Below are positions 44,258-52,010 of a stretch of 64,000 nt of DNA, in pieces (the first letter of the stretch is position 1; each line of letters opens with the position of its first letter). A program made the translations under genes and the position numbers. The notes under the pieces were generated by a model. It did no database searches and was not told where the DNA came from. It was given only the letters and a program-made list of their open reading frames with translations. The stretch comes from Acidobacteriota bacterium (GTDB lineage Bacteria; Acidobacteriota; Blastocatellia; Pyrinomonadales; Pyrinomonadaceae). Where the stretch lies: NCBI GenBank assembly GCA_016700075.1, contig CP065000.1:1674001-1738000 (forward strand), written 5' to 3'.

Positions 44258-45913
44258 TTATCTAGCCTTCAACACCCAACCGACCGGATCGACCGTCGGC
44301 ACATCTCCGGTGTACGAGACCCTTGCTTTACCGTCTTTCATCTCAATGCGCTCCGTTTTACCGTTGATCACGACATCAAGAGGCATCGGGAACGGCAAGT
44401 TGTTCGGCGTTTCCCAACTAAGACTCAGCGTTCCGGGCACGAGTTCCAATACCAACTTCGGGAGTTTCGGCTGACGCAGATAAACCTCAAAGAACCAGCC
44501 GAGTTCCATTTTCGATTCTTCCTCTGCAATGGTCAGGAAATCGTCCGTGTTGACCAGCCGCGTCTGTGAACCGTCGGTTCTCGACTCCATCTCTTTGTCG
44601 GGATACGCCATTCTGCGGAGCGCTCGGAAAAATGCCTCATCGCCGATCAGATATCGAAGCGTGTGCAGCACGACGGCGCCTTTGCCGTAAATGTCGCCGT
44701 CGCTTGCGATGAAATCAGGTGCCTGCAGATAAACCTCGTATGCGAACTTCATCTCACGCGGAGCAACGGGCTGCATATTGCGAGTTCTGGCGGCGCGGTT
44801 TCGCATTCCCGCAAAATAAGCGTCCTTTTTGCCGATGTGTTCCAGATAGAGCGTGTCCATGAATGACTGAAAACCTTCGTGTATCCAGAAATCACGCCAG
44901 TCGCTCGCGGTAACTAGGTTCGCCCACCATTCATGGCCGTATTCGTGAAGCATCAGCCCGTCGATGCCGTCCTCGTTGTACTTGAACTTGTTGCCATACG
45001 CGATCATCGTCGAATGCTCCATCCCGAGATGCGGCGTCTCGGCGATGCCGAGCTTCTGCGAACGCCACGGGTACGGACCCAGATATTTTTCAAGGAACGC
45101 ATTGTACTTCTTCGTTTCCTCGATCAGCCGCGGCCCTTTCTCAAAGTTTTCGGGCAGTATGTAGAATTCGATCGGGATGTTCTCGCCCGTGATGCTTTTG
45201 ACGCTGTCTTTGATGACCTTGTAGGGAGCGGCGTTAAAAACCAGCGAGTAGTTCGGGATCGGATTCTTTACCGACCATTTGAAAGTTGTAGTACCGTCCG
45301 TATTCTTATCGACGCGTTCCAAAATGCCCGGCCCGGCAACGACGAGCGGATCGGGGACCGTGATGAACATATCTGCAGTATCGGCCTTATCGGACGGGTG
45401 ATCTTTGATGGGGAAATAAAGGTCGGCACCGTCGTTTTGCAATGCGACCGAGATCCAATCAGCACCTGACGGAGTTTTCTCCCACATAAAACCGCCGATC
45501 CACGGCGGACGCGGAGCAACGCGGGGCTTGCCGCTGTACTTGGTCGTGATCGCGAACATCTCGCCTGCCTGAAGCGTCTGCGGCAGTTTGATCCAGATCT
45601 TTCCTCCGCGGCGTTCCCATTTTGCCGGTGTCATCCAGTTTTCGATGGACTCGATCTGAAACGGCGTGTCAAGATCAACGACGATCACATTCGTCGGATG
45701 GACGATGCGGCCCGTCATCAGCACTTCGCCGATTATCGAACGCTCTTTCGGATCGACCTTAACGTCGATCCCATAGTAATAGACGTCATACGCCGCTTGC
45801 TCATAACTCAGCGGGCCGCCCGTTTCTGTCGGGCGGACGCCAAGATCACGCTGGCCGTATGCTGCAGCGGCAATGACTAAAATCGAAAGGAACGAAAAAA
45901 GTATAGACCTCAT
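44258..45913 (-). CDS. Exported M1-family metallopeptidase
   Basis: Zinc aminopeptidase-like enzyme of 551 residues, shorter than most M1 aminopeptidases because C-terminal helical domains are missing. Signal peptide MRSILFSFLSILVIAAAAYG from ATG 45913. Catalytic motif HEYGHEWW with the third zinc ligand in WIHEGF; the exopeptidase motif is GMEHS instead of the usual GAMEN. Substrate unknown; periplasmic peptide trimming is the likely role. Divergent from the cyclophilin gene. Confidence 0.92.
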   Translation of the reverse strand: MRSILFSFLSILVIAAAAYGQRDLGVRPTETGGPLSYEQAAYDVYYYGIDVKVDPKERSIIGEVLMTGRIVHPTNVIVVDLDTPFQIESIENWMTPAKWERRGGKIWIKLPQTLQAGEMFAITTKYSGKPRVAPRPPWIGGFMWEKTPSGADWISVALQNDGADLYFPIKDHPSDKADTADMFITVPDPLVVAGPGILERVDKNTDGTTTFKWSVKNPIPNYSLVFNAAPYKVIKDSVKSITGENIPIEFYILPENFEKGPRLIEETKKYNAFLEKYLGPYPWRSQKLGIAETPHLGMEHSTMIAYGNKFKYNEDGIDGLMLHEYGHEWWANLVTASDWRDFWIHEGFQSFMDTLYLEHIGKKDAYFAGMRNRAARTRNMQPVAPREMKFAYEVYLQAPDFIASDGDIYGKGAVVLHTLRYLIGDEAFFRALRRMAYPDKEMESRTDGSQTRLVNTDDFLTIAEEESKMELGWFFEVYLRQPKLPKLVLELVPGTLSLSWETPNNLPFPMPLDVVINGKTERIEMKDGKARVSYTGDVPTVDPVGWVLKAR

Positions 45914-46011
45914 ATAAGACCTCGCAGGCGCTGAAAGTTTCAAGGCATTCTAGCACGGACGCCGGTTTTCGCTTGCCTTTTGCAGAGCAAGCGAATATTT
46001 TTTCATAACAA

Positions 46012-46689
46012 ATGCGCATCGCAATTTTCTTTTGTTCATTGATGGCTTTCAGTTTTGTCGGCATCACGGGCCAGGAACCGGCAGCATCTCCCGAAACAAA
46101 GAAGGCCAACGAACGCCCGCAGGCCGCCGCTGCAGCGAAAGAGCCTTTCGACGACGCCGACATCAAAACTATGGCATCGAAATGTGTCGAGCTCGATACG
46201 GAAGCCGGGCTGATCGTTATCGAGCTCTATCCCGAAAACGCACCTGAAACCGTCCGCAATTTTCTCAACCTCGTCGCGATGGGCTTTTTTGATACGACGA
46301 CATTCAGCCGCGTCGTGCCGGATTTCGTCGTGCAGGGCGGCAATGTCTGGACCCGCGAAGGCGGTGTTACGACCGAAATGGGAGCGCGTGCCCGCCGCCG
46401 CCTAAAGGACGAACCGAACCGCATTTTGCACGAACGCGGCGTCGTTTCGATGGCACGCGGTGAAGAAGCCAACACCGCTACAACGAATTTCTTTATTCTG
46501 GTAAGTGATTCACCGCACCTGGACGGCACATTCGCCGCGTTCGGCCGCGTCTCAAAAGGAATGGACGTCGCCGACGAGATAAACAAAGCCAAAGTAACGA
46601 ACGAAAAACCGGAGAAACCTGTGAGGATCAGAAAGGCGTCGGTGAAAAACTGCGGGACCAACCAAGATTCAGTGGTTAGTGTTAAGTGA
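46012..46689 (+). CDS. Exported cyclophilin-type peptidyl-prolyl isomerase
   Basis: A 225-residue protein with a signal peptide (MRIAIFFCSLMAFSFVGITG), an Ala/Pro/Lys linker and a cyclophilin domain (LIVIELYPENAPETVRNFLN, FDTTTFSRVVPDFVVQGGNV, NTATTNFFILVSDSPHLDG). It catalyses proline isomerisation in the periplasm. The last codons (VVSVK and stop) fall inside a palindromic repeat, so the C-terminus probably was modified by it. Second periplasmic cyclophilin of the window. Confidence 0.93.
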   Translation: MRIAIFFCSLMAFSFVGITGQEPAASPETKKANERPQAAAAAKEPFDDADIKTMASKCVELDTEAGLIVIELYPENAPETVRNFLNLVAMGFFDTTTFSRVVPDFVVQGGNVWTREGGVTTEMGARARRRLKDEPNRILHERGVVSMARGEEANTATTNFFILVSDSPHLDGTFAAFGRVSKGMDVADEINKAKVTNEKPEKPVRIRKASVKNCGTNQDSVVSVK

Positions 46690-46729
46690 CAAGTGACAAG
46701 TTGTAACGATCCACTTATCACTTATCACT
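46678..46729. repeat. Palindromic repeat of AAGTGA units
   Basis: The arms 46678-46695 and 46712-46729 are inverted copies identical at 16 of 18 positions, made of repeats of AAGTGAyAAGTG. It overlaps the last codons of the cyclophilin gene and lies between two convergent genes. It could act as a terminator hairpin, though no T-tract follows the arms on the + strand. Confidence 0.75.
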
Positions 46730-46740
46730 GAAAAAATGAT

Positions 46741-47058
46741 CTAATCCGCCAGATCAATATCCAGCGTCATTTGATATTCATTTGCCATTGATGGATGGCC
46801 GTGGGCGAGTGAAACTTCGATACCTTTGCGGTAAGTTTCGATCGCCTTTTCGCGCTCACCGTTCGCAAGAAAGGCTTGGGCAAGCGTTCCGTACGCGTTA
46901 CCTTCGTCGTCGGCCTTTTCGAGATAAGCTTCCAACAACGCGATCACCTTTTGATGATCACCTGCCTTTTCGTATTCCTTTGCGAGGCCAAACATAACCA
47001 TCGCATTCGACGGATCGGCGGCGAGCATTTGTTCGAAAACTGCGATTCGATCCTGCAT
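46741..47058 (-). CDS. Small TPR protein
   Basis: A 105-residue all-helical protein with two to three tetratricopeptide repeats (AMVMFGLAKEYEKAGDHQKVI, NAYGTLAQAFLANGEREKAIETY). It is probably a protein-interaction module in the cytoplasm. It lies 25 bases downstream of the radical SAM gene and ends the reverse-strand cluster. Confidence 0.88.
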   Translation of the reverse strand: MQDRIAVFEQMLAADPSNAMVMFGLAKEYEKAGDHQKVIALLEAYLEKADDEGNAYGTLAQAFLANGEREKAIETYRKGIEVSLAHGHPSMANEYQMTLDIDLAD

Positions 47059-47083
47059 GCTTTGAGTTTATCAAGCGAGGCCG

Positions 47084-48112
47084 TCAAAACAGAGTCTGCT
47101 GAACGGGTTCGGCCGCCGGGATGTTGGGCTCGTCCCCATCTACGACGGCACGTTCGCTTTGTTTGAAACCAAGGCGTTTGGCGTGGAAATCGAACAGCTT
47201 TTTCGTTACTTCCCACTGCTCGGTACGGCCCGTCATGCGCTCTGCGTAGCTGCGATGGCGCAAACCGCCGCCGCGTTCGCGGCCCATCATATTGATGATC
47301 TTGCGGACGCGGGTTTCGGGAAGCCGCTCGTTCATTTTTTGCACAAAATACTCCTCGATCGAATCGGTATCGATATGGAGCATCGACATGAACGCTCGCT
47401 GTGCGCCACTTTCTTTTGCACGTTCGAGGAGACCGGGAATGTCGGCTTCGTTGTAGCCCGGGATCACGGGTGCGATGCCGATGCCGGTCTTGACGCCGGC
47501 GTCAGAAAGCATTTTCATCGCACGAAAACGGGCTTCGGGGACCGGCGTGTACGGCTCAAAAGGATTCGAGCGTTCTTTTGTCAAGAAAGGCAGCGAGAAA
47601 AAGACCGTTACTTCCGAAAGCTTCGTTATGATGCCCAGATCGCGTGTGACGAGCGGCGATTTCGTTACGATCGCGACAGGCACGCGAAATTCGACGCATA
47701 CTTCGAGACACTGCCGAGTCAATTTATACTCCGCCTCGAGCGGCAAATACGGATCGGTCGCGAATGAAAAATCAAGGTGCGGCATTTTGTCGCGGCATTT
47801 CTTTAGCTCTTCGCGAAGAAGCTGAGGGGCGTTCGGCTTGACGACGATCTTTGTTTCAAAATCCGTCCCGGCTCCGTAGCCGAGATATTCGTGATATTGG
47901 CGGGCAAAACAATACGTGCAGCCGTGAATGCAGCCGCGATAGCAGTTCACGGTGTAACGCCAACCGCCTTCCCAGTCAGACGCAAAAGCTTTTGTGATTA
48001 CCTTTTTTGTCGCGGTTTCTTCAAAAACCTCCAGCTTTGTCGGCGGCGGTTCACCGACGTATTCCGCCGAATAGCGGTTATATGGATTTGGAGGATTCTT
48101 AACATGTCGCAC
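47084..48112 (-). CDS. Radical SAM protein of the PA0069/Spl-like family
   Basis: A 342-residue radical SAM enzyme. GTG 48112 gives MRHVKNPPNPYNRYSAEYVG, the usual N-terminus of this family; the frame is open to 48208, but that part is the translated intergenic repeat and should not be coding. The iron-sulfur motif is Cys61-x3-Cys65-x2-Cys68 inside CIHGCTYCFA. Spore-photoproduct-lyase-like relatives act on DNA lesions, but the reaction of the PA0069 branch is not known to me. Confidence 0.9.
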   Translation of the reverse strand: MRHVKNPPNPYNRYSAEYVGEPPPTKLEVFEETATKKVITKAFASDWEGGWRYTVNCYRGCIHGCTYCFARQYHEYLGYGAGTDFETKIVVKPNAPQLLREELKKCRDKMPHLDFSFATDPYLPLEAEYKLTRQCLEVCVEFRVPVAIVTKSPLVTRDLGIITKLSEVTVFFSLPFLTKERSNPFEPYTPVPEARFRAMKMLSDAGVKTGIGIAPVIPGYNEADIPGLLERAKESGAQRAFMSMLHIDTDSIEEYFVQKMNERLPETRVRKIINMMGRERGGGLRHRSYAERMTGRTEQWEVTKKLFDFHAKRLGFKQSERAVVDGDEPNIPAAEPVQQTLF

Positions 48113-48154
48113 AGATGCAACACTATCGCATCTGCAGAGAAAAGGCAATATTTG

Positions 48155-48290
48155 CCACAGAGCACACAGAGAGCACGGAGAAATAAGTAGCAAGAAGTCA
48201 GAAGTCAATAGAAAGAAGCATTGGTTCCTTTCCAGAAGGCTGAAAACTATCGACCCGGAATTTCCTCTGTGCCCTCGGTGTGCTCTGTGG
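48155..48290. repeat. Inverted repeat pair of the CACAGAG family
   Basis: The arms 48155-48183 and 48261-48290 are inverted near-copies (CCACAGAGCACACmGAG shared), separated by 77 bases. The right arm encodes the last part of the acetyltransferase gene (TTEHTEGTEE). Same family as 31524-31597. Confidence 0.85.
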
Positions 48291-48819
48291 TGAAGAGGTC
48301 CTTCCGCATCAGCAGGTCGGTCTGCGGGTCAGAGCCGAGCTGGAATATGTGTGTGCCGCAAAAGCTGAAGCCGTTACGCTCATAGAAACGCTGAGCCCGC
48401 GGATTGTGTTCCCAAACGCCGAGCCACATCACGTCGCAGCCCAGTTCGCGTGCCTTAGAAAAACAGGCATCCATCAACATCTGACCGACGCCTGTGCCCA
48501 AAAATCTCTGGTGTGAATAAAGCCTCGCAAGCTCGATCGGGCGCGATGCCGTGATGCCATCTTCGGAGGCTCCATTTACCAACTTGGCATATCCGGCAGC
48601 CTCGCCGTCGATCTCGGCGATAAGAAACATATTTCGTTCATCGCCAAGCTCGCGTGCGATCTGCTCTTCAGAAAACGCCGCCGCCATATACGCCGCCATG
48701 TCCTCGGGCCGATTCGCCGGATGAGCGTGAAACGCGTCCCAAAACGTCACGTATGCGAGCTCAGCGAGCATTGCCGCGTCGGTGACCAAAGCTGATCTGA
48801 TCGATATTCTTTCAGACAC
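48247..48819 (-). CDS. GNAT-family N-acetyltransferase
   Basis: A 190-residue acetyl-CoA-dependent N-acetyltransferase; its target is unknown. The core motif is LARLYSHQRFLGTGVGQMLMDAC (acetyl-CoA loop) followed by WLGVWEHNPRAQRFYERNGF. GTG 48819 (MSERISIRS) overlaps the upstream stop by 8 bases, a coupled arrangement, so I prefer it to the ATG at 48858. The last 14 residues, TTEHTEGTEEIPGR, come from the inverted repeat rather than from the family fold. Confidence 0.88.
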   Translation of the reverse strand: MSERISIRSALVTDAAMLAELAYVTFWDAFHAHPANRPEDMAAYMAAAFSEEQIARELGDERNMFLIAEIDGEAAGYAKLVNGASEDGITASRPIELARLYSHQRFLGTGVGQMLMDACFSKARELGCDVMWLGVWEHNPRAQRFYERNGFSFCGTHIFQLGSDPQTDLLMRKDLFTTEHTEGTEEIPGR

Positions 48820-49165
48820 GGTGGAGAAAGTTTTCGCAAACAAAGACCTTTCGAGCACGAAAATGCGCAGGCGATTCCGCCAGGCTAAATGCTTTCATCG
48901 CCTCGACGCCCGACAGAAAAACAGGTTCGCGGCTCGCGGGCACGTCAGAAAGCCATACAGGGATCGAAACACCCAATTCATCGCAAAGTGTTTCGATCGT
49001 GCCGGCTAACACTGCATCTTTCTCCTCGTCGTCAAGATCAAAAGGCTCGGCGATGGCCCGTACATCGCGGTGAAATCTGAAACTATCGACGAAATCCATC
49101 AACGCGATCTTCCACCAACGAGGTTCTTCGCGCATTCTTGATTTGGTTTCGGCTGCGGTTATCAT
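48812..49165 (-). CDS. Small partner protein of the nucleotidyltransferase
   Basis: A 117-residue protein with an N-terminal EEPRWWKIALMDFVDSFR helix and a C-terminal PVFLSGVEAMKAFSLAESPAHFRARKVFV segment. The ending, S-P-x-x-F-R-x-R-x-V-F-V, recurs in small proteins that sit beside toxin-type enzymes, from memory. It overlaps the upstream nucleotidyltransferase gene (ATGA) and the downstream GNAT gene. An antitoxin-like role is a guess. Confidence 0.7.
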   Translation of the reverse strand: MITAAETKSRMREEPRWWKIALMDFVDSFRFHRDVRAIAEPFDLDDEEKDAVLAGTIETLCDELGVSIPVWLSDVPASREPVFLSGVEAMKAFSLAESPAHFRARKVFVCENFLHRV

Positions 49166-49665
49166 TGGCCAAAAATGCCCTCGACAAAATATTGCGTCCG
49201 AGGCGGGATCTGTTGCTTGGGGTAGTACTTTTGGATGATCGAAAACACTTCATTTGCCGACTTTAACGCCATATGATCGATCAAAAAACGCAGATCAGAC
49301 TCGTCCTCAGTATCTGAACGGGCTGCCAGGGCCTTCATCGCGAGCAAGTAGTCAGCGTCGGGCAGAAGAACTGTAAGGTGCGGCATGTGAAAGAGCACGT
49401 TCTTTGAATGCGGGACGACGTAACCTTTCACACCGTCATTAAGCCATGTTTCATCGATGCCGTGCCTATTCGCAATACGCGACGCAGCTTCACGAATCTC
49501 GGCCGAGGGATGGAAGATCGCGTCCACGTCCTTCGTTGCAATACGGGTTTTGAACACAAGCACCATTACCGCCCCGCCGAAAAGTGCGACCTCTCCCTTG
49601 ACGTCCTTTAGAGCAAGTTCATCATTCAGCTCGGTCAGGTATTGTTTTATCTCTGCTGCGGTCAT
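49162..49665 (-). CDS. Nucleotidyltransferase-fold protein (DUF6036-like)
   Basis: A 167-residue protein with the MNT-type signature: Gly30-Gly31 followed by Asp46-x-Asp48 in FGGAVMVLVFKTRIATKDVDAIF, and a C-terminal MKALAARSDTEDESDLRFLI block shared with AbiEii/DUF6036-like nucleotidyltransferases. Such proteins can be toxins of type II or IV systems. Here it is followed by a 4-base ATGA overlap with a small gene, so a bicistronic toxin-antitoxin-like unit is possible. Transfer of a nucleotide to a target is inferred. Confidence 0.82.
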   Translation of the reverse strand: MTAAEIKQYLTELNDELALKDVKGEVALFGGAVMVLVFKTRIATKDVDAIFHPSAEIREAASRIANRHGIDETWLNDGVKGYVVPHSKNVLFHMPHLTVLLPDADYLLAMKALAARSDTEDESDLRFLIDHMALKSANEVFSIIQKYYPKQQIPPRTQYFVEGIFGQ

Positions 49666-49689
49666 AGCTTGCCGCGGACCTGGTAAACG

Positions 49690-50862
49690 CTACTTCATTA
49701 TCAGCTTCGCAATGGTCTGGAGCTGCATATTCGATGTGCCTTCGTAGATGGCTCCGATCTTGGAGTCGCGCCAGAATTTTTCTACCGGATAGTCTTTGAC
49801 GTAGCCGTAGCCGCCGTAGAGCTCGATGGCTTTCGACGAGACCTTTTCAGCGACGCGTGAAGTGTAGAGCTTTGCGATCGCGGCCTCTTTGACAAAAGGC
49901 TTGCCTGCGTCTTTCAGGCGAGCGGCGTTATACGTCAGCAATCTTGCCGCCTCGATCTCGACCGCCATTTCAGCTAGCTGGAACTGAACTGCCTGGAAAT
50001 TATTGATCGACTGGCCGAACTGCTCGCGTTCGGCGGTGTAGGCGAGAGCGCACTCATAAGCACCCTGAGCGATACCGAGCATCTGTGCGGCGATGCCGAT
50101 ACGGCCTTCGTTGAGCGTCTCGATCGAGACCTTATAGCCCTTGCCGACCTCGCCTAAAACGTTGTCTTTAGGCACTTTACAGTTCTCGTAAATAAGCTCT
50201 GTTGTTGACGACGCACGAATTCCGAGCTTGTCCTCTTTCTTGCCTACCGTAAAGCCTTCAAAGCCTTTTTCGACGATGAAAGCCGTGATGCCTTTGTAAC
50301 CGGCATCCGGATCGACCGTGGCAAAGGTGATGAATATCTCGGCCTCGTTGCCGTTTGTGATCCAGAGTTTTTGGCCGTTGAGTTCCCAATGGTCGCCTTT
50401 ATCCACGGCTTTCGTCTTTAGTGCAAAAGCGTCAGATCCCGACGACGCTTCGCTAAGAGCGTAAGCACCAACGCGGCCTGTCGCCATCTGTGTCAGATAT
50501 TTCTTCTTGAGATCGTCGCTGCCCCAACGCATGAATGCATTCGTGACGAGTGTGTTGTGTACATCAACGAAAACCGAGACGCTCGCGTCAACACGCGCCA
50601 GCTCTTCGATCGCGAGGATCGCGTTAAATATTGTCGAGCCCGCACCGCCGTATTCTTCGGGCGATTCGATGGCCATCAGTCCGAGTTCGAAACACTGTTT
50701 GATCAGGTCGGCGTCGAGCTTTGCCTCTTTTTCCATGTGCTCGACGCGCGGGCGAACTTCGCCCTCGGCAAATTCGCGGACCGATGCGCGAAACAGTTCC
50801 TCTTCCTCTGACAAAACGGTCAGGCCGGTGCCTGACAACGCGGTTCCTGCTGCTGTGCTCAT
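49690..50862 (-). CDS. Acyl-CoA dehydrogenase
   Basis: FAD flavoenzyme of 390 residues that oxidises acyl-CoA in beta-oxidation or amino-acid breakdown. The start is ATG 50862 with GGAGA 7 bases upstream; the long upstream extension to 51006 is not credible. Motifs: GAYALSEASSGSDAF, LWITNGNEA, EREQFGQSINNFQAVQF and the catalytic Glu in IGAIYEGTSNMQLQ. Short-chain type is likely, the exact chain length open. Divergent from the flippase-like gene. Confidence 0.95.
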   Translation of the reverse strand: MSTAAGTALSGTGLTVLSEEEELFRASVREFAEGEVRPRVEHMEKEAKLDADLIKQCFELGLMAIESPEEYGGAGSTIFNAILAIEELARVDASVSVFVDVHNTLVTNAFMRWGSDDLKKKYLTQMATGRVGAYALSEASSGSDAFALKTKAVDKGDHWELNGQKLWITNGNEAEIFITFATVDPDAGYKGITAFIVEKGFEGFTVGKKEDKLGIRASSTTELIYENCKVPKDNVLGEVGKGYKVSIETLNEGRIGIAAQMLGIAQGAYECALAYTAEREQFGQSINNFQAVQFQLAEMAVEIEAARLLTYNAARLKDAGKPFVKEAAIAKLYTSRVAEKVSSKAIELYGGYGYVKDYPVEKFWRDSKIGAIYEGTSNMQLQTIAKLIMK

Positions 50863-50954
50863 AATGTTCTCCGTGCTATCCGCAACCACGTGCGGGCATT
50901 TAACAGATTCGTTAAGATAACATTTTAGTCTTGCCGCCGGGCTAAAGCAATCAA

Positions 50955-52010
50955 GTGAACGAACAGCCGCAACCGCATCAGACCGACCCCGCAGCGACAA
51001 TGACACGCATTAAACTGGCGGCCGTTGTGCTGACCTTGCTGGGGATCGGGCTGTTCTCGTATCTGGTCTTTTCGGTTGGAATAACCGAAATTCTTGACGG
51101 CATCGCTAGGTTCGGTTTTGTCGGTTTCGCGGTAATTTTGGCACTGTATTTCGTTCGCATTTGTATCAGGGCGTTTGCCTGGAAACTCTCCGTTCACGAG
51201 CCGTACGCGCTGAAAATGCGTGACACGGTGCCCGCCGTCGTCATCGGCGAGGCAATGAGCAGCACCTTTCCGCTGGGAATTCTGGTCAGCGGAACTGCCA
51301 AGGCGATCGCCGTCCGCCGACGTATACCGCTGGTCGCCGGCCTGTCTTCTGTGGCGACGGAGAATCTTTTCTACAGCCTTGTCACGGGCATTTTCCTGGT
51401 GCTCGGAGCAGCTTTCCTGCTCGGCAGTTTTGCGGTGGACGACAATACTGCGTATGTGCTGATGTTCATCATCAGTTCGCTCCTGATACTGATGACGCTC
51501 GGCGTGATAATGGTCATTCGGCAATGGCACATGGCGAGCGAGACCGCAGAATGGCTCTATCGAAAAGGTTTTGCTCGAGGTATTTTTGAAAAACTTCGGA
51601 TGGACATACGCCTTTTCGAGAACCTCATCTACGGTTTTTACAGGCGGCATCCGAACCGCTTCATCCCGATCGTTTTGCTGGAGGCGGCGTTCCATTCGCT
51701 CGGCATTCTTGAAGTCTGGTTCATCTTGTTACGTATCGGCGACACTCTGCCGCCGGTCGTGTCGGCGTTCCTGCTCGAATCTGTCAGCAGACTTATAACA
51801 GTGGTTTTCAAACTGGTCCCTTTTCTGATCGGTGTTGATGAAGCCGGTGCTCAGTTCGTCGCAGAGGTTTTAGCGATCGGAGCGGGAGTCGGCGTGACGC
51901 TGGCGATCATCAGAAAAGGACGCATCTTGTTTTGGGCGACCGTCGGATATCTGCTGATACTCAAACGCGGATTGAGTATTCGCGAATTCAGGCGGCAGAA
52001 CGTCAGTTGA
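50955..52010 (+). CDS. LPG-synthase-TM / UPF0104-like flippase-type membrane protein
   Basis: A 351-residue inner-membrane protein with about eight transmembrane helices (LAAVVLTLLGIGLFSYLVF, AFAWKLSVHEPY, LGILVSGTAKAIAVRRR, NLFYSLVTGIFLVLGAAFL). It matches the lysylphosphatidylglycerol-synthetase transmembrane family (UPF0104), often lipid flippases. It starts at GTG 50955. Its end overlaps the convergent SLC13 gene by 8 bases. Confidence 0.88.
   Translation: MNEQPQPHQTDPAATMTRIKLAAVVLTLLGIGLFSYLVFSVGITEILDGIARFGFVGFAVILALYFVRICIRAFAWKLSVHEPYALKMRDTVPAVVIGEAMSSTFPLGILVSGTAKAIAVRRRIPLVAGLSSVATENLFYSLVTGIFLVLGAAFLLGSFAVDDNTAYVLMFIISSLLILMTLGVIMVIRQWHMASETAEWLYRKGFARGIFEKLRMDIRLFENLIYGFYRRHPNRFIPIVLLEAAFHSLGILEVWFILLRIGDTLPPVVSAFLLESVSRLITVVFKLVPFLIGVDEAGAQFVAEVLAIGAGVGVTLAIIRKGRILFWATVGYLLILKRGLSIREFRRQNVS

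Noticed and set aside
47084..48208. Longer radical SAM protein from ATG 48208
   Set aside because: The extra N-terminus is translated intergenic repeat; the family N-terminus begins at GTG 48112.
50925..51695. 256-codon open frame on the reverse strand
   Set aside because: It lies inside the strongly supported flippase-like gene on the other strand, and its His/Arg/Gln-rich translation shows no family features.
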